Numbered from the stretch's first letter, positions 8,362 through 18,974 are shown. The stretch is DNA of 64,000 bases from an uncultured Desulfatiglans sp. (GCA_900498135.1 LR026961.1:582874-646873), one strand, 5' to 3'. Numbers and translations are program-made. Notes: a model not told the origin generated them from the sequence alone.

Positions 8362-9021
8362 ATGACGATCCTCTTCAGCCAATACTGGGATGTAAATCCC
8401 GGCGAATATGATGAATACTCGAAGTTCATCTCGGAAACCTTCAACCCCGGACTTGAAAAGCTCGGAATCCGGATGCTCGGCGGGTTTTATGTGGCCGTCG
8501 GCGCAGGACCCCGGATCGTCGCGGCCGCCGCCGTAGAAAACGACATCGGGCTTCTCGCCGCCTTCTCGTCGCGGGAATACCGGATCATGGCGACGCAGCT
8601 GCAGCGCTACGTTTACAACTACGGGAACCGCGTCTGGATCCCCACGGGGATGTTCCGCGACCAGACCTTCAACATCCAGACGGGCGCCTGGAAATTCAAT
8701 CAGTACTATGACATCGTCCCGGGGCAGGAAGACGCGCACAACCGCTTCGTGTCGGAAGAGGCCATCCCCATGATGAAAGACATGGGGGTGCCCGTCACCC
8801 ACGGCTGGCGGCTCGCCATCGGCGCCGGCCCCCGGATCCTGGCGGAATGCACGGCCCGGAGCCTGGCGGACATCGCCAAGGCCATCGATTCAGCCCAATA
8901 CCGCAGACTTTCCAGGACCCTCAAAAAGCTATACGCCGTCAACTTCAGCAGCCGGATCCTGGCGCCCACGGGCCGGGTGGAAGTTCCCTATCTGATTGCG
9001 GAAATGATGAAGGGATTTTGA
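8362..9021 (+). CDS. Conserved protein with two tandem NIPSNAP-like repeats, function unknown
   Basis: The 219-residue product has no signal peptide or membrane segment. It consists of two copies of a module of about 107 residues, each opening with an aromatic F-(S/N)-Q-Y-(W/Y)-D segment and carrying A-(V/I)-G-A-G-P-R-I (residues 45-52 and 152-159). The pattern resembles dimeric alpha-beta barrel/NIPSNAP-like proteins, where two modules make one barrel-type dimer; this assignment is tentative. The ATG at 8362 follows AAGGAG by about ten bases. It is 115 bases downstream of the LysR gene on the same strand. I do not recognise a specific function. Confidence 0.7.
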   Translation: MTILFSQYWDVNPGEYDEYSKFISETFNPGLEKLGIRMLGGFYVAVGAGPRIVAAAAVENDIGLLAAFSSREYRIMATQLQRYVYNYGNRVWIPTGMFRDQTFNIQTGAWKFNQYYDIVPGQEDAHNRFVSEEAIPMMKDMGVPVTHGWRLAIGAGPRILAECTARSLADIAKAIDSAQYRRLSRTLKKLYAVNFSSRILAPTGRVEVPYLIAEMMKGF

Positions 9022-9050
9022 GGTCAAACGGCATCGGGGTCCAAGGAGAT

Positions 9051-9238
9051 TTCCATCCGGAAATGGTCTTTTTGGCCGATCTCGGCGTCGATCTGCACGT
9101 TTGCTTGTGCGGCGATCTGCAGGTCGCCTCCGCGCAAACGCTTGATTGCGTTGATATTGGCCAAACCGGGACCCGTCGCGAAGCGGTGGGACTGAGCACG
9201 CGCAGCGTGTAAAGAAAAATCCTCATTTCCGGATGGAA
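9051..9238. mobile_element. MITE-like repeat element with 15-bp terminal inverted repeats
   Basis: This 188-base element begins with TTCCATCCGGAAATG (9051-9065) and ends with its exact reverse complement (9224-9238). Its interior closely matches a second locus at 18501-18942 over most of its length. It contains no convincing gene and lies in the gap between two convergent genes. The size, inverted ends and dispersed copies suggest a non-autonomous transposable element or a structured intergenic repeat. No obvious target-site duplication was seen. Confidence 0.65.
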
Positions 9239-9262
9239 CGGAGGATCTCGCTCGTTCGGGCT

Positions 9263-11326
9263 TCAAGATGACGAGGTGCGCTTCACGACCCGGCACCTCA
9301 CGGACTTGAGGTTCGGGAACCCCGAGACAGGATCGGCATCCTCGTTGGAGGTCAGGCGGTTGGCGTTGCTCGTCTCCCACCCCTGGGCCAGATGCACCAC
9401 CCCCGGGCGGATGGCGCCGGTGATCATCGCCGGGACCACAATGACGTCTGTCTCCGTGCGCACCTCCACCAGTTCTCCGTCCCGGACCCCCAGCAGACCG
9501 GCCGTCTCGGGATGGATCTCCAGGAATGGATCGGGCACTGTTTTCCGAAGCCTGGGGATATACCGGAACTGCCAGTGCGTATACGGCAGGAGATTGCCCC
9601 CCGTCGCCAACATCAAGGGGAAGGGATCGTTCTGATCCGCTTCCGCCGCCCGCATTCGTTCAGCCTCGAGAGAAGGAACAGGAGAAGGATCGAACCCGGC
9701 CTCCTCGAGACGCTTCGGATAGATCTCCACCTTGCCGGAAGGCGTGCCGAACCCCTCCCGTTCATACCGTCGGTAGATCCTTCGGTCATAGGCGTAGATG
9801 CCCCCGTCGGCCGCGATCTCCGCATAGGTCTTTCCCATGGGGCTCAACAGTTCATCGATCCCCTCGATACAGCTTTTCCACGGAAAGTATTCCTGGTAAC
9901 CCATGGCGTGGGCCAGCTTCACCCAGATCATCTGGTCGGGAAGACCGTAGAGGGGCTCCACGACGGCCTGCCTCAGGGTCACATACGGCAGGTTCAGGTA
10001 GACGTTGCTCCGATGTTCGTCCCGCTCGAGGAACGTACAGGCCGGGAGCACCACATCCGCCAGGCGGCTGTCAGGGGCGTCCACCACATCGACCACCATC
10101 AGGAATTCCAGCTTTTCGAAGGCCTCCCGGGTGCGGCGGCTGTCGGGCCACTGAAGGCTCGGGTTACCGCCGGTCACCGTCAATCCTTTGATGGGGTAGG
10201 GGTCTTCGTCCAGGATGGCGCGGGGCAGGGAGAGGGCGTGTGCTTCTCCGCGGGCGCGGCAGAAGATCGGGAAGCGCCGGGCGCCGATCGCCGGGGCTTC
10301 AGGCGGCGGCAGGGGCGAGGTGATGTCCTTGATCGGCGGCCTCGGGGTGAAAAGCTCCCCCCCCGGGACATCGAGGTTCCCGGTGACGGCCTTGAGGACC
10401 GCCAGGAGCCGTGTCTTGGCAACGCCCGAAGGATGATGCTCCAGCCCGTTCCCGGTGAAGATGCACGCGGGCTTCGTCCGGGCGTATTCGCGCGCGAGCA
10501 CCCTCACCGCCTCCGGCTCGATGCCGGTCAGCGCCACCCCCGCCTCCGGTGCGTAGCGCGGCTTCGAAACCTCCGCCTGCAGCCTCTCGAACCCTGACAC
10601 CCACTCGCCGGTGAAGCCCCGATCCCACAATCCCTCGCGCAGGATCACATGCAGCATCCCGGCGATCAGGACCGCATCCGTTCCGGGGCGGATCTTCAAG
10701 TGCAGGTCGGCCCTGGCCGCCGTCTCGGTCGTGCGCGGGTCGATGACCACCAGGCGGGCGCCCGACTTTCCGAGCCGACGGATCACCTTTGGGGGGACCG
10801 GCTCGTGGGAGACCAGCGGATTGGCCCCCCACAAGACCACCAGCCGGGCGTTGGCGATGTCCGGCTTCGTCAGGCCGCCAAGCGTCAGGACCTCCCCGAA
10901 GGTGCGGGCGGCGTTGCAGATGGCCCCGACGCTCATGAAATTGGGCGTGCCGTAGACGTTGGCGAACCGTTTCATGTAGTAGCGGATTTCCTGATGCCCG
11001 ACCCCCTCGCCGTAGTAGATGCCGAGCGCCTGGGGGCCCCATCGCTCCTTCAGCCGCTGCAGCCGCTCCGCGGCATGGCCCAGCGCCTCATCCCACGAGG
11101 CGGAAAGGAGCCGCCCGCCCCTGCGGATCAGGGGCGTCTTCAAGCGATTCGCCGCGTAGAACAGATCAAGGGCGGATTTCCCCTTGATGCACATCCAGCC
11201 TTTGTTGAACGGGTGGTCGGGGTTGCCGCGGATGTGGACCGGCTTTCCGTTTTCGACGCTCACCAGGATGCCGCAGCCATGGTCGCACATCCTGCAAAGG
11301 GTGGGGACCTCCAGTTTCTCCTGCAT
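9263..11326 (-). CDS. Molybdopterin-dependent oxidoreductase (DMSO reductase superfamily), cytoplasmic type
   Basis: The 687-residue protein has the N-terminal [4Fe-4S] motif C11-x2-C14-x3-C18-x27-C46 and all three molybdopterin regions, ending in the C-terminal dinucleotide-binding domain. Cys137 in the G-A-I-C-N-A segment is the likely Mo/W ligand. There is no twin-arginine signal, so it should act in the cytoplasm. Length and motif layout match the formate dehydrogenase/acetylene hydratase-like catalytic subunits found singly in anaerobes. It lies downstream of the acyl-CoA ligase on the same strand with 225 bases between them. The real substrate is not deducible. The start at 11326 has GGAGGG three to four bases upstream. 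Confidence 0.88.
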   Translation of the reverse strand: MQEKLEVPTLCRMCDHGCGILVSVENGKPVHIRGNPDHPFNKGWMCIKGKSALDLFYAANRLKTPLIRRGGRLLSASWDEALGHAAERLQRLKERWGPQALGIYYGEGVGHQEIRYYMKRFANVYGTPNFMSVGAICNAARTFGEVLTLGGLTKPDIANARLVVLWGANPLVSHEPVPPKVIRRLGKSGARLVVIDPRTTETAARADLHLKIRPGTDAVLIAGMLHVILREGLWDRGFTGEWVSGFERLQAEVSKPRYAPEAGVALTGIEPEAVRVLAREYARTKPACIFTGNGLEHHPSGVAKTRLLAVLKAVTGNLDVPGGELFTPRPPIKDITSPLPPPEAPAIGARRFPIFCRARGEAHALSLPRAILDEDPYPIKGLTVTGGNPSLQWPDSRRTREAFEKLEFLMVVDVVDAPDSRLADVVLPACTFLERDEHRSNVYLNLPYVTLRQAVVEPLYGLPDQMIWVKLAHAMGYQEYFPWKSCIEGIDELLSPMGKTYAEIAADGGIYAYDRRIYRRYEREGFGTPSGKVEIYPKRLEEAGFDPSPVPSLEAERMRAAEADQNDPFPLMLATGGNLLPYTHWQFRYIPRLRKTVPDPFLEIHPETAGLLGVRDGELVEVRTETDVIVVPAMITGAIRPGVVHLAQGWETSNANRLTSNEDADPVSGFPNLKSVRCRVVKRTSSS

Positions 11327-11392
11327 CTTCCCTCCGATCGGCCGCAGGCTTCAGGCGGCAAGAAGGTTCACCGATTCAGGACCGGCGCACTG

Positions 11393-11425
11393 GAAGGCGC
11401 CAAAGGAACGCTCACGGGCGCCTTC
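11393..11425. repeat. Inverted repeat between ligase and molybdoenzyme genes
   Basis: GAAGGCGCC at 11393-11401 pairs exactly with GGCGCCTTC at 11417-11425 across a 15-base loop. A smaller hairpin, CCCCG/CGGGG, follows at 11445-11459. They could be attenuators or mRNA processing sites between two same-strand genes; neither has a T-run. Confidence 0.4.
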
Positions 11426-11551
11426 TCCAGCCGGAACATTCACACCCCGAAAACCGGGGCTGCCCGGGTCAGGCTGTCTGCCCGATTTCAACCTTCAGCC
11501 GCCCGAAAGGTCAAGCGGAAAATCGTGGAGAGGATCAGGTTTTCGCGGCCG

Positions 11552-13108
<1,557 letters not shown>

Positions 13109-13284
13109 AACTGTCTCCCCCTCGTCATGTTGTTGTGCCGGCCGGGCCTCCCGTATCGCGTCCGTTAAGGCGCCTCCACCGGCGCAGGGAGCGGTCGCCC
13201 CCCACCGTCCCGGTGTCGAGCCAGCTCGACGCCCGGGCGGGATCGTTCACCCGTCCAGGCGCAGCTCATTGCCGTATCGGAAAA

Positions 13285-13300
13285 AGCAAGGGCCGTGCCA
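13285..13300 (-). promoter_or_regulatory. Sigma-54 (-24/-12) promoter upstream of the acyl-CoA ligase
   Basis: Read on the minus strand the sequence is TGGCAC, five bases, TTGCT, matching the RpoN consensus with the invariant GG and GC at proper spacing. Transcription would start near 13275 and leave a leader of about 165 bases before the ligase ATG. An NtrC-family activator is encoded nearby. Confidence 0.75.
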
Positions 13301-13398
13301 GGGGCCTAAAAACACTCAACAAGTTGTCATTGTTTCACATTTTACAAAAGGGCACCCGCGGGGCGGACGCAGGGCGGAGGAGACACCGTGTGAGATTT

Positions 13399-13540
13399 GG
13401 TTACAACCGGGGACTTACCGGCGGGGGGAAACATCGGGGTATAAAAAATAACATCGAAATATGAACAATTTAGGCGCAAGCCTCTTCAAATTGTTACCTT
13501 CCGTTACGCCCAAACCAAGATGTAAGAAAAGGTAACACAT
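13399..13540. promoter_or_regulatory. Candidate upstream activator sites: GTTAC cluster and nested inverted repeat
   Basis: GGTTACAACC (13399-13408), TTGTTACCTT (13491-13500), CCGTTACGCC (13501-13510) and, inverted, GGTAACACAT (13531-13540) share the GTTAC core. AACAATTT (13464-13471) pairs with AAATTGTT (13488-13495) around an inner AGGC-GCAA-GCCT hairpin. They lie 125-265 bases upstream of the predicted sigma-54 start site, the normal range for enhancer-binding proteins. Confidence 0.4.
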
Positions 13541-13616
13541 CGAGGAAAGGTCTTTGCTTCAAGCCGGCGCATCTCGACCCGGCAGCGGCGTCTCGGCACC
13601 GGTGCACGCCGCGGCT

Positions 13617-14930
13617 TCACTCCACTCTTCCCCGGCGCACGAAATCGGGCAGCGCGATCGGACCTTCGGCGATGGCCGCCGGGTGCACGATCACCCGCCG
13701 GCCGGATGCCTGCCACTGCACCACGCAGGCCAAGGCCTCGTTGTACGGATCTTCACCGAAGATCGCCTGATGCCCCCGGTGGAAACGGAGGCGGCCCATG
13801 CTCCCCTGCCGGTCGGTGGCCTCGAGCGCCGCAATGACCCCTTCCGGCTCCAGGCTGCCGGCCCGTTCGATCGCCTCCGCGAACACATAGACCGACTCGT
13901 AGGAGGGGGCTGGACCGTGGCCCGCCTCGATCGGGGCCCCGTAGGCGGCCTTGAAGGCCTCGTAAAAGGCTGCAGCCGGGGCATAGCGGGACGAAGGCAG
14001 GTTGCCGAGTTCGAAAATGACGTTGATCACCCCCTCGAGGCGCCCTCCGAAGGCCTCCCAGGCCCCCGGCCCGATGGCAGGCGACAGGAACCCGCACAGG
14101 ACGGCGGGCGGCTTCAGGGTATGCCATTGCTCGATCAGGTTCCCGCATGCGGGGGCGTCGAAGATCGTCAGGATGACGTGGGCCCCGTCTGCACGTGCCT
14201 TGTTCAGAAATCGGCTGAAATCCACCGTTTCGCCGTTGAGGTTCTCCTGCCCCGTCACCTTCCAGTCCGAGCGGTCGAGATACACCTTGAGGAGCAGCGA
14301 GATCGTCGAGCGCGCCCAGGCCACATCCTGATTCAAGATCAGTATCTTGTCGAATGCGAACTCCCTGCGCATCATCTGCAAAGCCTCGATCAGGCGCGCG
14401 GCCAGATAACGCGTACTGAGGCTCAACCGGAAGATGCAGCGATACCGCGGGTCGGAAAGGATCTTGGCATCCACCGCCGGGGACATGGCGATGCTCACCA
14501 GGGTGGGGATCCTGTGCCGGGCCAGGAGGTCCATCGAGGCCAGCAGGACCTCGGACCGGAAGGGCCCGATGAGGATGACGTCGGGCGCCTGTTCCCGGAT
14601 GAAGCGCTCGAGGCGCGCCACCGCCTCCTCCGGACGCACCCGCCCGGCGGCATCGTTCAGGTCGCAGGGCTCGAGGCGCAGCCGGCAGACCCGGCCGCCA
14701 ACCCGCACCCCTCCCGCCGCATTGACCTCATCCACGGCCAGGCGCACCGCCTTCAGGCTTTCCGCGCCCTCCAGGGTTCCGAGGGAGGTCGGCGCCCCGA
14801 GGACGATCTCCTCTGTTGCGGCTGCACAGAGCAGGGAGGGACCGACGATCGGCGGCCGGAGGATCGTCAGAACGCCGAACAGGAGCACAGCCCCGCTCAT
14901 TGGACGCAAAAGCCCCCATACCCGCTTCAA
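13617..14930 (-). CDS. Periplasmic ligand-binding protein, Leu/Ile/Val-binding (type 1) family
   Basis: The 437-residue product has an N-terminal signal segment (basic start, hydrophobic residues about 12-37, Ala-rich end) and the two-lobed fold of branched-chain amino acid or urea receptors. Recognisable parts are the A-V-R-L-A-V-D-E-V-N-A-A-G-G-V region and a later G-P-A-P-S-Y-E-S-V-Y-V-F-A-E-A-I helix. Translation probably starts at a TTG at 14930, seven bases after AAGGAGG and overlapping the regulator's stop codon (TTGA). No ABC permease or ATPase is adjacent. The tight coupling to a two-component regulator suggests it serves as a ligand sensor for the kinase and not as a transporter subunit; that is an inference. 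Confidence 0.8.
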   Translation of the reverse strand: MKRVWGLLRPMSGAVLLFGVLTILRPPIVGPSLLCAAATEEIVLGAPTSLGTLEGAESLKAVRLAVDEVNAAGGVRVGGRVCRLRLEPCDLNDAAGRVRPEEAVARLERFIREQAPDVILIGPFRSEVLLASMDLLARHRIPTLVSIAMSPAVDAKILSDPRYRCIFRLSLSTRYLAARLIEALQMMRREFAFDKILILNQDVAWARSTISLLLKVYLDRSDWKVTGQENLNGETVDFSRFLNKARADGAHVILTIFDAPACGNLIEQWHTLKPPAVLCGFLSPAIGPGAWEAFGGRLEGVINVIFELGNLPSSRYAPAAAFYEAFKAAYGAPIEAGHGPAPSYESVYVFAEAIERAGSLEPEGVIAALEATDRQGSMGRLRFHRGHQAIFGEDPYNEALACVVQWQASGRRVIVHPAAIAEGPIALPDFVRRGRVE

Positions 14931-16321
14931 AGGAGGTCCTCCTTGATCCCGAGGCGCGCCATCTTTTCGTAAAGTCCTTTGCGGGAAATCCCCAGCACCT
15001 TGGCCGCCAAGGTCTTATTCCCCTGGCAGCGCCGGATCGTGTCGGCGATCAGCCGGGCCTCCATGTCCTTGAGCGTCACCCCTTCCACGGGCGGCGCATC
15101 CTCCCTTCCCGCCTCGCCGGGCCCGGCCTCCGCCCGCGCGCCTTCCGTCACCTTCCCCGGCAGGTCAACCCGGCCGAGAACGGACTGCTTGGAGAGGATC
15201 ACAGCCCGTGCGAGACAATTCTCGAGCTCGCGCACATTTCCCGGCCAGGGATAATCCAGGAGGGCCTGCATGGCGTCCGGAGCGACGCCTTCGATCGATT
15301 TCATGTAGTGCCGCGCGTAGTGGGCGATAAAATGCTCGACCAGGATGGGGATGTCCTCGACCCTTTCCCGGAGAGGCGGCAGGTGCATCGCGATCACCTC
15401 GATGCGGTAGAGGAGGTCGCGCATGAATCGGCCGGCGGCGATCTGCGCCTCGAGATCGGCGTTGGTCGCCGCCACCAGCCGCACATCCACCTTTTTGCTC
15501 CAGTTCGCCCCGACCGGCTCGAAGCTGCCGTCCTGCAGGAACCGGAGGAACTTGGCCTGGAGGTGAAGCGTCATGTTGCTGATCTCGTCCAGAAACAGCG
15601 TCCCTTCATGCGCCATCTCGAGGCGGCCTTTTCGATCCGTCAGGGCCCCGGTAAAGGCGCCTTTCACGTAGCCGAACATCTCGGCCTCGAGCAGGGTCTC
15701 GGTCAGGGCGGCGCAGTTGATGCAGACCATCGGGCGATCCCGCCGCCGCGACTCCTCGTGCAGGCTATGGGCCAGAAGTTCCTTTCCCGTGCCCGTTTCA
15801 CCGGTGATGAGCACCGCGGCATCGGTCGGCCCCACCGTGCGGACCATCTCGAAGATCTCCCGCATGGGACGGGAGACCCCGAGCATCCCGTGAAAGCGCT
15901 GCTCCTCTCGGACCTCTTGGCGGAGCGCCGCCAGTTCCCGGCTCATCTCCGCCTGCCTGCACGCGTTGGCCAGCACGATGGGGAGTTCTTCGTAGTTGAG
16001 CGGCTTGATCAGGTAGTCGGTCACCCCCTCCTTGAGGGCCGAGATCGCCGTTTCCACCGTGGCGTAGGCGGTCATGATGATAAAAGGCGGTACGGGACGC
16101 ACCTCCAGCATGGCCCTGTACAGGTCGAGCCCGCTCATCCCGGGCATCTTGAGATCCGAGAGCACCACGTCGATTTCGGGATGGTCCTGAAAGACCGCCA
16201 GCGCCTGAGGCCCGCTCGAGGCCTCCAGCACGCGATAGCCCTTGTCGGCCAGAAAGAGCATCAACACCTTCAAGGCGTTGATGCGGTCATCTACGACTAG
16301 AATCGTCTTTTCCCTGTCCAT
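14927..16321 (-). CDS. NtrC-type sigma-54-dependent response regulator
   Basis: The 464-residue protein has three domains. The receiver carries phospho-acceptor Asp56 and Lys106. The AAA+ domain shows Walker A G-E-T-G-T-G-K at 174-180, the sigma-54-contact GAFTGA at 221-226 and Walker B L-F-L-D-E-I at 242-247. A Fis-type helix-turn-helix lies at the extreme C-terminus. When phosphorylated it would remodel RNA polymerase-sigma-54 at -24/-12 promoters. The histidine kinase lies upstream on the same strand, and the binding protein overlaps its stop codon downstream. The nearest sigma-54 promoter is that of the acyl-CoA ligase, its probable target. Confidence 0.95.
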   Translation of the reverse strand: MDREKTILVVDDRINALKVLMLFLADKGYRVLEASSGPQALAVFQDHPEIDVVLSDLKMPGMSGLDLYRAMLEVRPVPPFIIMTAYATVETAISALKEGVTDYLIKPLNYEELPIVLANACRQAEMSRELAALRQEVREEQRFHGMLGVSRPMREIFEMVRTVGPTDAAVLITGETGTGKELLAHSLHEESRRRDRPMVCINCAALTETLLEAEMFGYVKGAFTGALTDRKGRLEMAHEGTLFLDEISNMTLHLQAKFLRFLQDGSFEPVGANWSKKVDVRLVAATNADLEAQIAAGRFMRDLLYRIEVIAMHLPPLRERVEDIPILVEHFIAHYARHYMKSIEGVAPDAMQALLDYPWPGNVRELENCLARAVILSKQSVLGRVDLPGKVTEGARAEAGPGEAGREDAPPVEGVTLKDMEARLIADTIRRCQGNKTLAAKVLGISRKGLYEKMARLGIKEDLL

Positions 16322-16371
16322 CTGCCTCGTATCCTCACGGAACTGGTCTCTTCAGCCGGTCGAGCAAAACA

Positions 16372-16406
16372 GGGGGATCCTCCCCCCGGGCGGCCTGCGC
16401 GCCGCC
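16372..16406. repeat. Two GC-rich hairpins between kinase and regulator genes
   Basis: GGGGGA-TCC-TCCCCC (16372-16386) and GGCGGC-N6-GCCGCC (16389-16406) lie in the 152-base gap between the kinase stop and the regulator start. They may act as partial terminators that set the kinase-to-regulator ratio. No T-run follows. Confidence 0.4.
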
Positions 16407-16473
16407 GCGCGCGCAAGCGCGACGCTCGACACCGAGACGGACCAAGCAAACCATTCCCGGATGGAAAGGGTCT

Positions 16474-18297
16474 TCATCCCGCCGGTGATCCGTCGAGAGG
16501 AAGGCGGATCGTCGCACGGGTGCCCTCACCCGGACGGCTCTCGATTTCCAGGCTGCCGCCGTGCGCCTCCACGATCCCGAGGCTGAGCGGCAGCCCGAGG
16601 CCGGTGCCTTCCTCTTTGGTCGTAAAAAAGGGGTCGAATACGTTCGGAAGGTCTTCCGGGCCGATGCCCACGCCGTTGTCGACCACCTCGATGGCCGCAA
16701 AACGCGCGCCGCCCTCCTCCTTCACACCGGATGTAAACCGGACCTCGCCGCCCGGAGGCACGGCATCCATGGCGTTGATCGCGAGGTTCAAAAGAGCCTG
16801 CTCCATCTGATGCGCATCGAGGGGGACAGGAGGGAGCCCCTCATCCAGCCGGTTCTCGAACCGCACCCCCTTGCGGGAGGCCTGATGGATCAGCAGCGCC
16901 TGCGCCCCCAAAATGACCAGGTTCAGGTCCGTCGGCGACAGCCGGGGCGGGGCCTGCTTTGAAAAGTAGAGGAACTCGGCCACCAGGCGATCCAGGCGGT
17001 CGATCTCTTCGGTCACCAGACCGGCGATCTCCTGAATCAGAGGTTCATCGGGCCTTTTCTGGCGAAGATGGACCATGGCGCCCTTCATGGCGTTCAACGG
17101 ATTCCGGATCTCATGGGCGACGCCGGCCGAAAGCCGTCCCAGGGCGATCAGCTTCTCCGAACGGACCAACTCCTGCTGGATGCGGGCGAGATCCGTCAGC
17201 ATGCGGTTGAAAGACCGCGTCAGATCGCCCAGTTCGTCATGGGACGAAATAGGTATCTCCTGGTTCAGATCGCCTCCCGCCGCCCGGTTGGTGGCCGCCA
17301 CAAGCCGTCTGACGGGCCTCAGGAGATGATAGGACAGCGCGAACACTCCGGCAAGAGTGACCAGCACGGTCACCAGGACGAGATTCAGCACCCGGGACTG
17401 CAGGTCGTGCGACTCGCGGGCGAACTCGCGGATCGGCACCGTCACGGCCAGGGACCAGCCCATGCTGCGGACCGGCGCAAATCCCGCCACCTTTTCCTCT
17501 TCTTGAAACGTATAGGTCTGCCACCCGCTTCCGCCTGAGAGCATGCTCCGGACCATATCCCGCAGGCTGGCGTCGGGATAATCACCGATGCCGAAGGCGT
17601 AGGGCTCATAGCGCGGGTGGACCAGGGTACGGCCCTCCTGATCGATCAGGAAAGAATACCCCCCTTCCCCCACCTGTATCGCGCGGATGATCTCGATGAT
17701 CTTCTCGAAATCCACATCGATCACCACGACCCCGGCGTATTCGCGCCAACCGGTGAAGAAGGGCCGGGCGGCGTATACGACGTAGCCTCCATGATCTTCA
17801 CTGCGCACAAGGCCGGAAAAGAAGACCTCCTCAGGCCCTAGACCGCGGGCTTCAAGGAAAAACACGTCTTCGCTCCGATCCGCCGACGGTTCTGCAGGGC
17901 CCTCTCGCGACACATGAATCCGCTCACGGCCCTGCCGATCCAGAAAACGTATGCGATGATAGTACGGCGTGCGCGCCAGGATATCGGCAAAGAGCTTTTC
18001 CAGATTCTCCCGGTTGAACCCGGCTTCGGCCTCGAGCCGGAACAGCCGCGCGAGATAGAACTCGGCCAGTACCGGGGACCGCGCCAGGGTCTCCAGATCC
18101 ATCCGGCCATTGTAGAACACGGCGTCGATCCTCTCGGCGGTCGCCTGCACCTGGGCCATCTGCTCCTGCCGCACCAGCCGATTCACCCGTTCGACGGAGG
18201 CCTGCACGGAGAGATACCCCACCACGGCGATCGGGATGCACACCAGCGGGATGATGAAGAGGACCAGTTTGACAAAAATGGAAAAGCGGAACCGCAA
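16474..18297 (-). CDS. Membrane sensor histidine kinase (dCACHE-HAMP-HisKA-HATPase)
   Basis: The product of about 607 residues has an N-terminal membrane helix, a large periplasmic double-CACHE-type sensor (about residues 30-305), a second helix (about 310-335), a HAMP linker, a HisKA domain with phospho-His395 in A-H-E-I-R-N-P-L-N, and an ATPase domain with the D-N-G-V-G-I-G and G-T-G-L-G-L boxes. The preferred start is a TTG at 18297, seven bases after GGGAGG. The frame also contains an ATG at 18357, but that would add 20 residues before the membrane helix with a poorly placed Shine-Dalgarno. It is the cognate partner of the NtrC-type regulator just downstream. The signal is unknown, but small organic acids are common CACHE ligands. 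Confidence 0.92.
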   Translation of the reverse strand: MRFRFSIFVKLVLFIIPLVCIPIAVVGYLSVQASVERVNRLVRQEQMAQVQATAERIDAVFYNGRMDLETLARSPVLAEFYLARLFRLEAEAGFNRENLEKLFADILARTPYYHRIRFLDRQGRERIHVSREGPAEPSADRSEDVFFLEARGLGPEEVFFSGLVRSEDHGGYVVYAARPFFTGWREYAGVVVIDVDFEKIIEIIRAIQVGEGGYSFLIDQEGRTLVHPRYEPYAFGIGDYPDASLRDMVRSMLSGGSGWQTYTFQEEEKVAGFAPVRSMGWSLAVTVPIREFARESHDLQSRVLNLVLVTVLVTLAGVFALSYHLLRPVRRLVAATNRAAGGDLNQEIPISSHDELGDLTRSFNRMLTDLARIQQELVRSEKLIALGRLSAGVAHEIRNPLNAMKGAMVHLRQKRPDEPLIQEIAGLVTEEIDRLDRLVAEFLYFSKQAPPRLSPTDLNLVILGAQALLIHQASRKGVRFENRLDEGLPPVPLDAHQMEQALLNLAINAMDAVPPGGEVRFTSGVKEEGGARFAAIEVVDNGVGIGPEDLPNVFDPFFTTKEEGTGLGLPLSLGIVEAHGGSLEIESRPGEGTRATIRLPLDGSPAG

Positions 18298-18500
18298 GAG
18301 GCTTCCTCCCGGGGCTATGGGAAAAGGGGCCGGCAAGAACCTGCAATGCCACACCATCCTTCAGCTCCCCAAACCGCGTGGGGCAACGGGTTCAAATCCT
18401 TCAAAATCGTTCGAACCTCCCCAATCTGCTCGAGATCATACTATAAAAGCAGTGGCCCCACGAAATTTTCTTGCATCCGGCATCCAAAATCGACCCCCCT

Positions 18501-18942
18501 TCCCATCCGCAAAGGGGCTTTTTGCAAGATCAACTGCATGGGCATGGACATCGGCGCCCCTTCCCATCTGCAAGAGGGCTTTTTGGCCAATCTCTGCGTC
18601 CGTCTGCAGATTTGCTTGTGCGGCAACCCCCGGTCGTATATGCACAAACGATTGATTTCACAATAGTTTCCGTCCGAAAAGGGGCTTTTGGGCCAATCTC
18701 GGAATCCATCTGCACGTGTGCTTGTGCGGCGACCTACAGGTCGCCTCCGCAAAAACGCTTGATTTCCTTGATATTGGCCAAACCGGAACCCGCCGCATAG
18801 CGGTGGGGCTGAGCACCCGAAGCGTGTGAAGAAACCGGGGCCTGCCGCAACGCGGTGGGACTGCGCACGCGAAGCGTGTGAAGAAAAATCCTCATTTCCG
18901 GATTGGAAACAGGGTTCTACGGGGAAATCATTTCCGGAATGG
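18501..18942. mobile_element. Mosaic array of the same MITE-like repeat family as at 9051-9238
   Basis: A near-full copy spans 18668-18908 and ends in CATTTCCGGATTGGAA, one base different from the right end of the 9051-9238 copy. Two partial 5' heads lie before it (18501-18540 and 18561-18660). Its 3' tail is duplicated in tandem (18792-18834 and 18844-18886, period 52). A further end-like fragment follows at 18923-18942. The interior matches the first copy, including the segment with GCTTGTGCGGCGA and the downstream TTGATATTGGCCAAACCGG. Confidence 0.65.
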
Positions 18943-18974
18943 ACATTATTTATGAACCAAATTCAAATTTGATA

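Larger units (their letters stand above)
13109..13616. other. Intergenic control region of the acyl-CoA ligase gene (508 bases)
   Basis: No convincing gene is present. The stretch is locally AT-rich around 13440-13500 and holds a sigma-54 promoter (13285-13300), a nested inverted repeat (13464-13495) and four GTTAC-containing sites (13399-13540). These look like the core promoter and upstream activator sites for the ligase gene. Confidence 0.6.

Noticed and set aside
14930-14944. Palindrome AAGGAGG-T-CCTCCTT over the Shine-Dalgarno as a translational switch
   Set aside because: The palindrome arises from the regulator's last codons and the loop is too small for a stable hairpin; kept only as a curiosity.
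16322-16473. Small gene between kinase and regulator
   Set aside because: GC-rich hairpins and no frame with a ribosome site; treated as a spacer.
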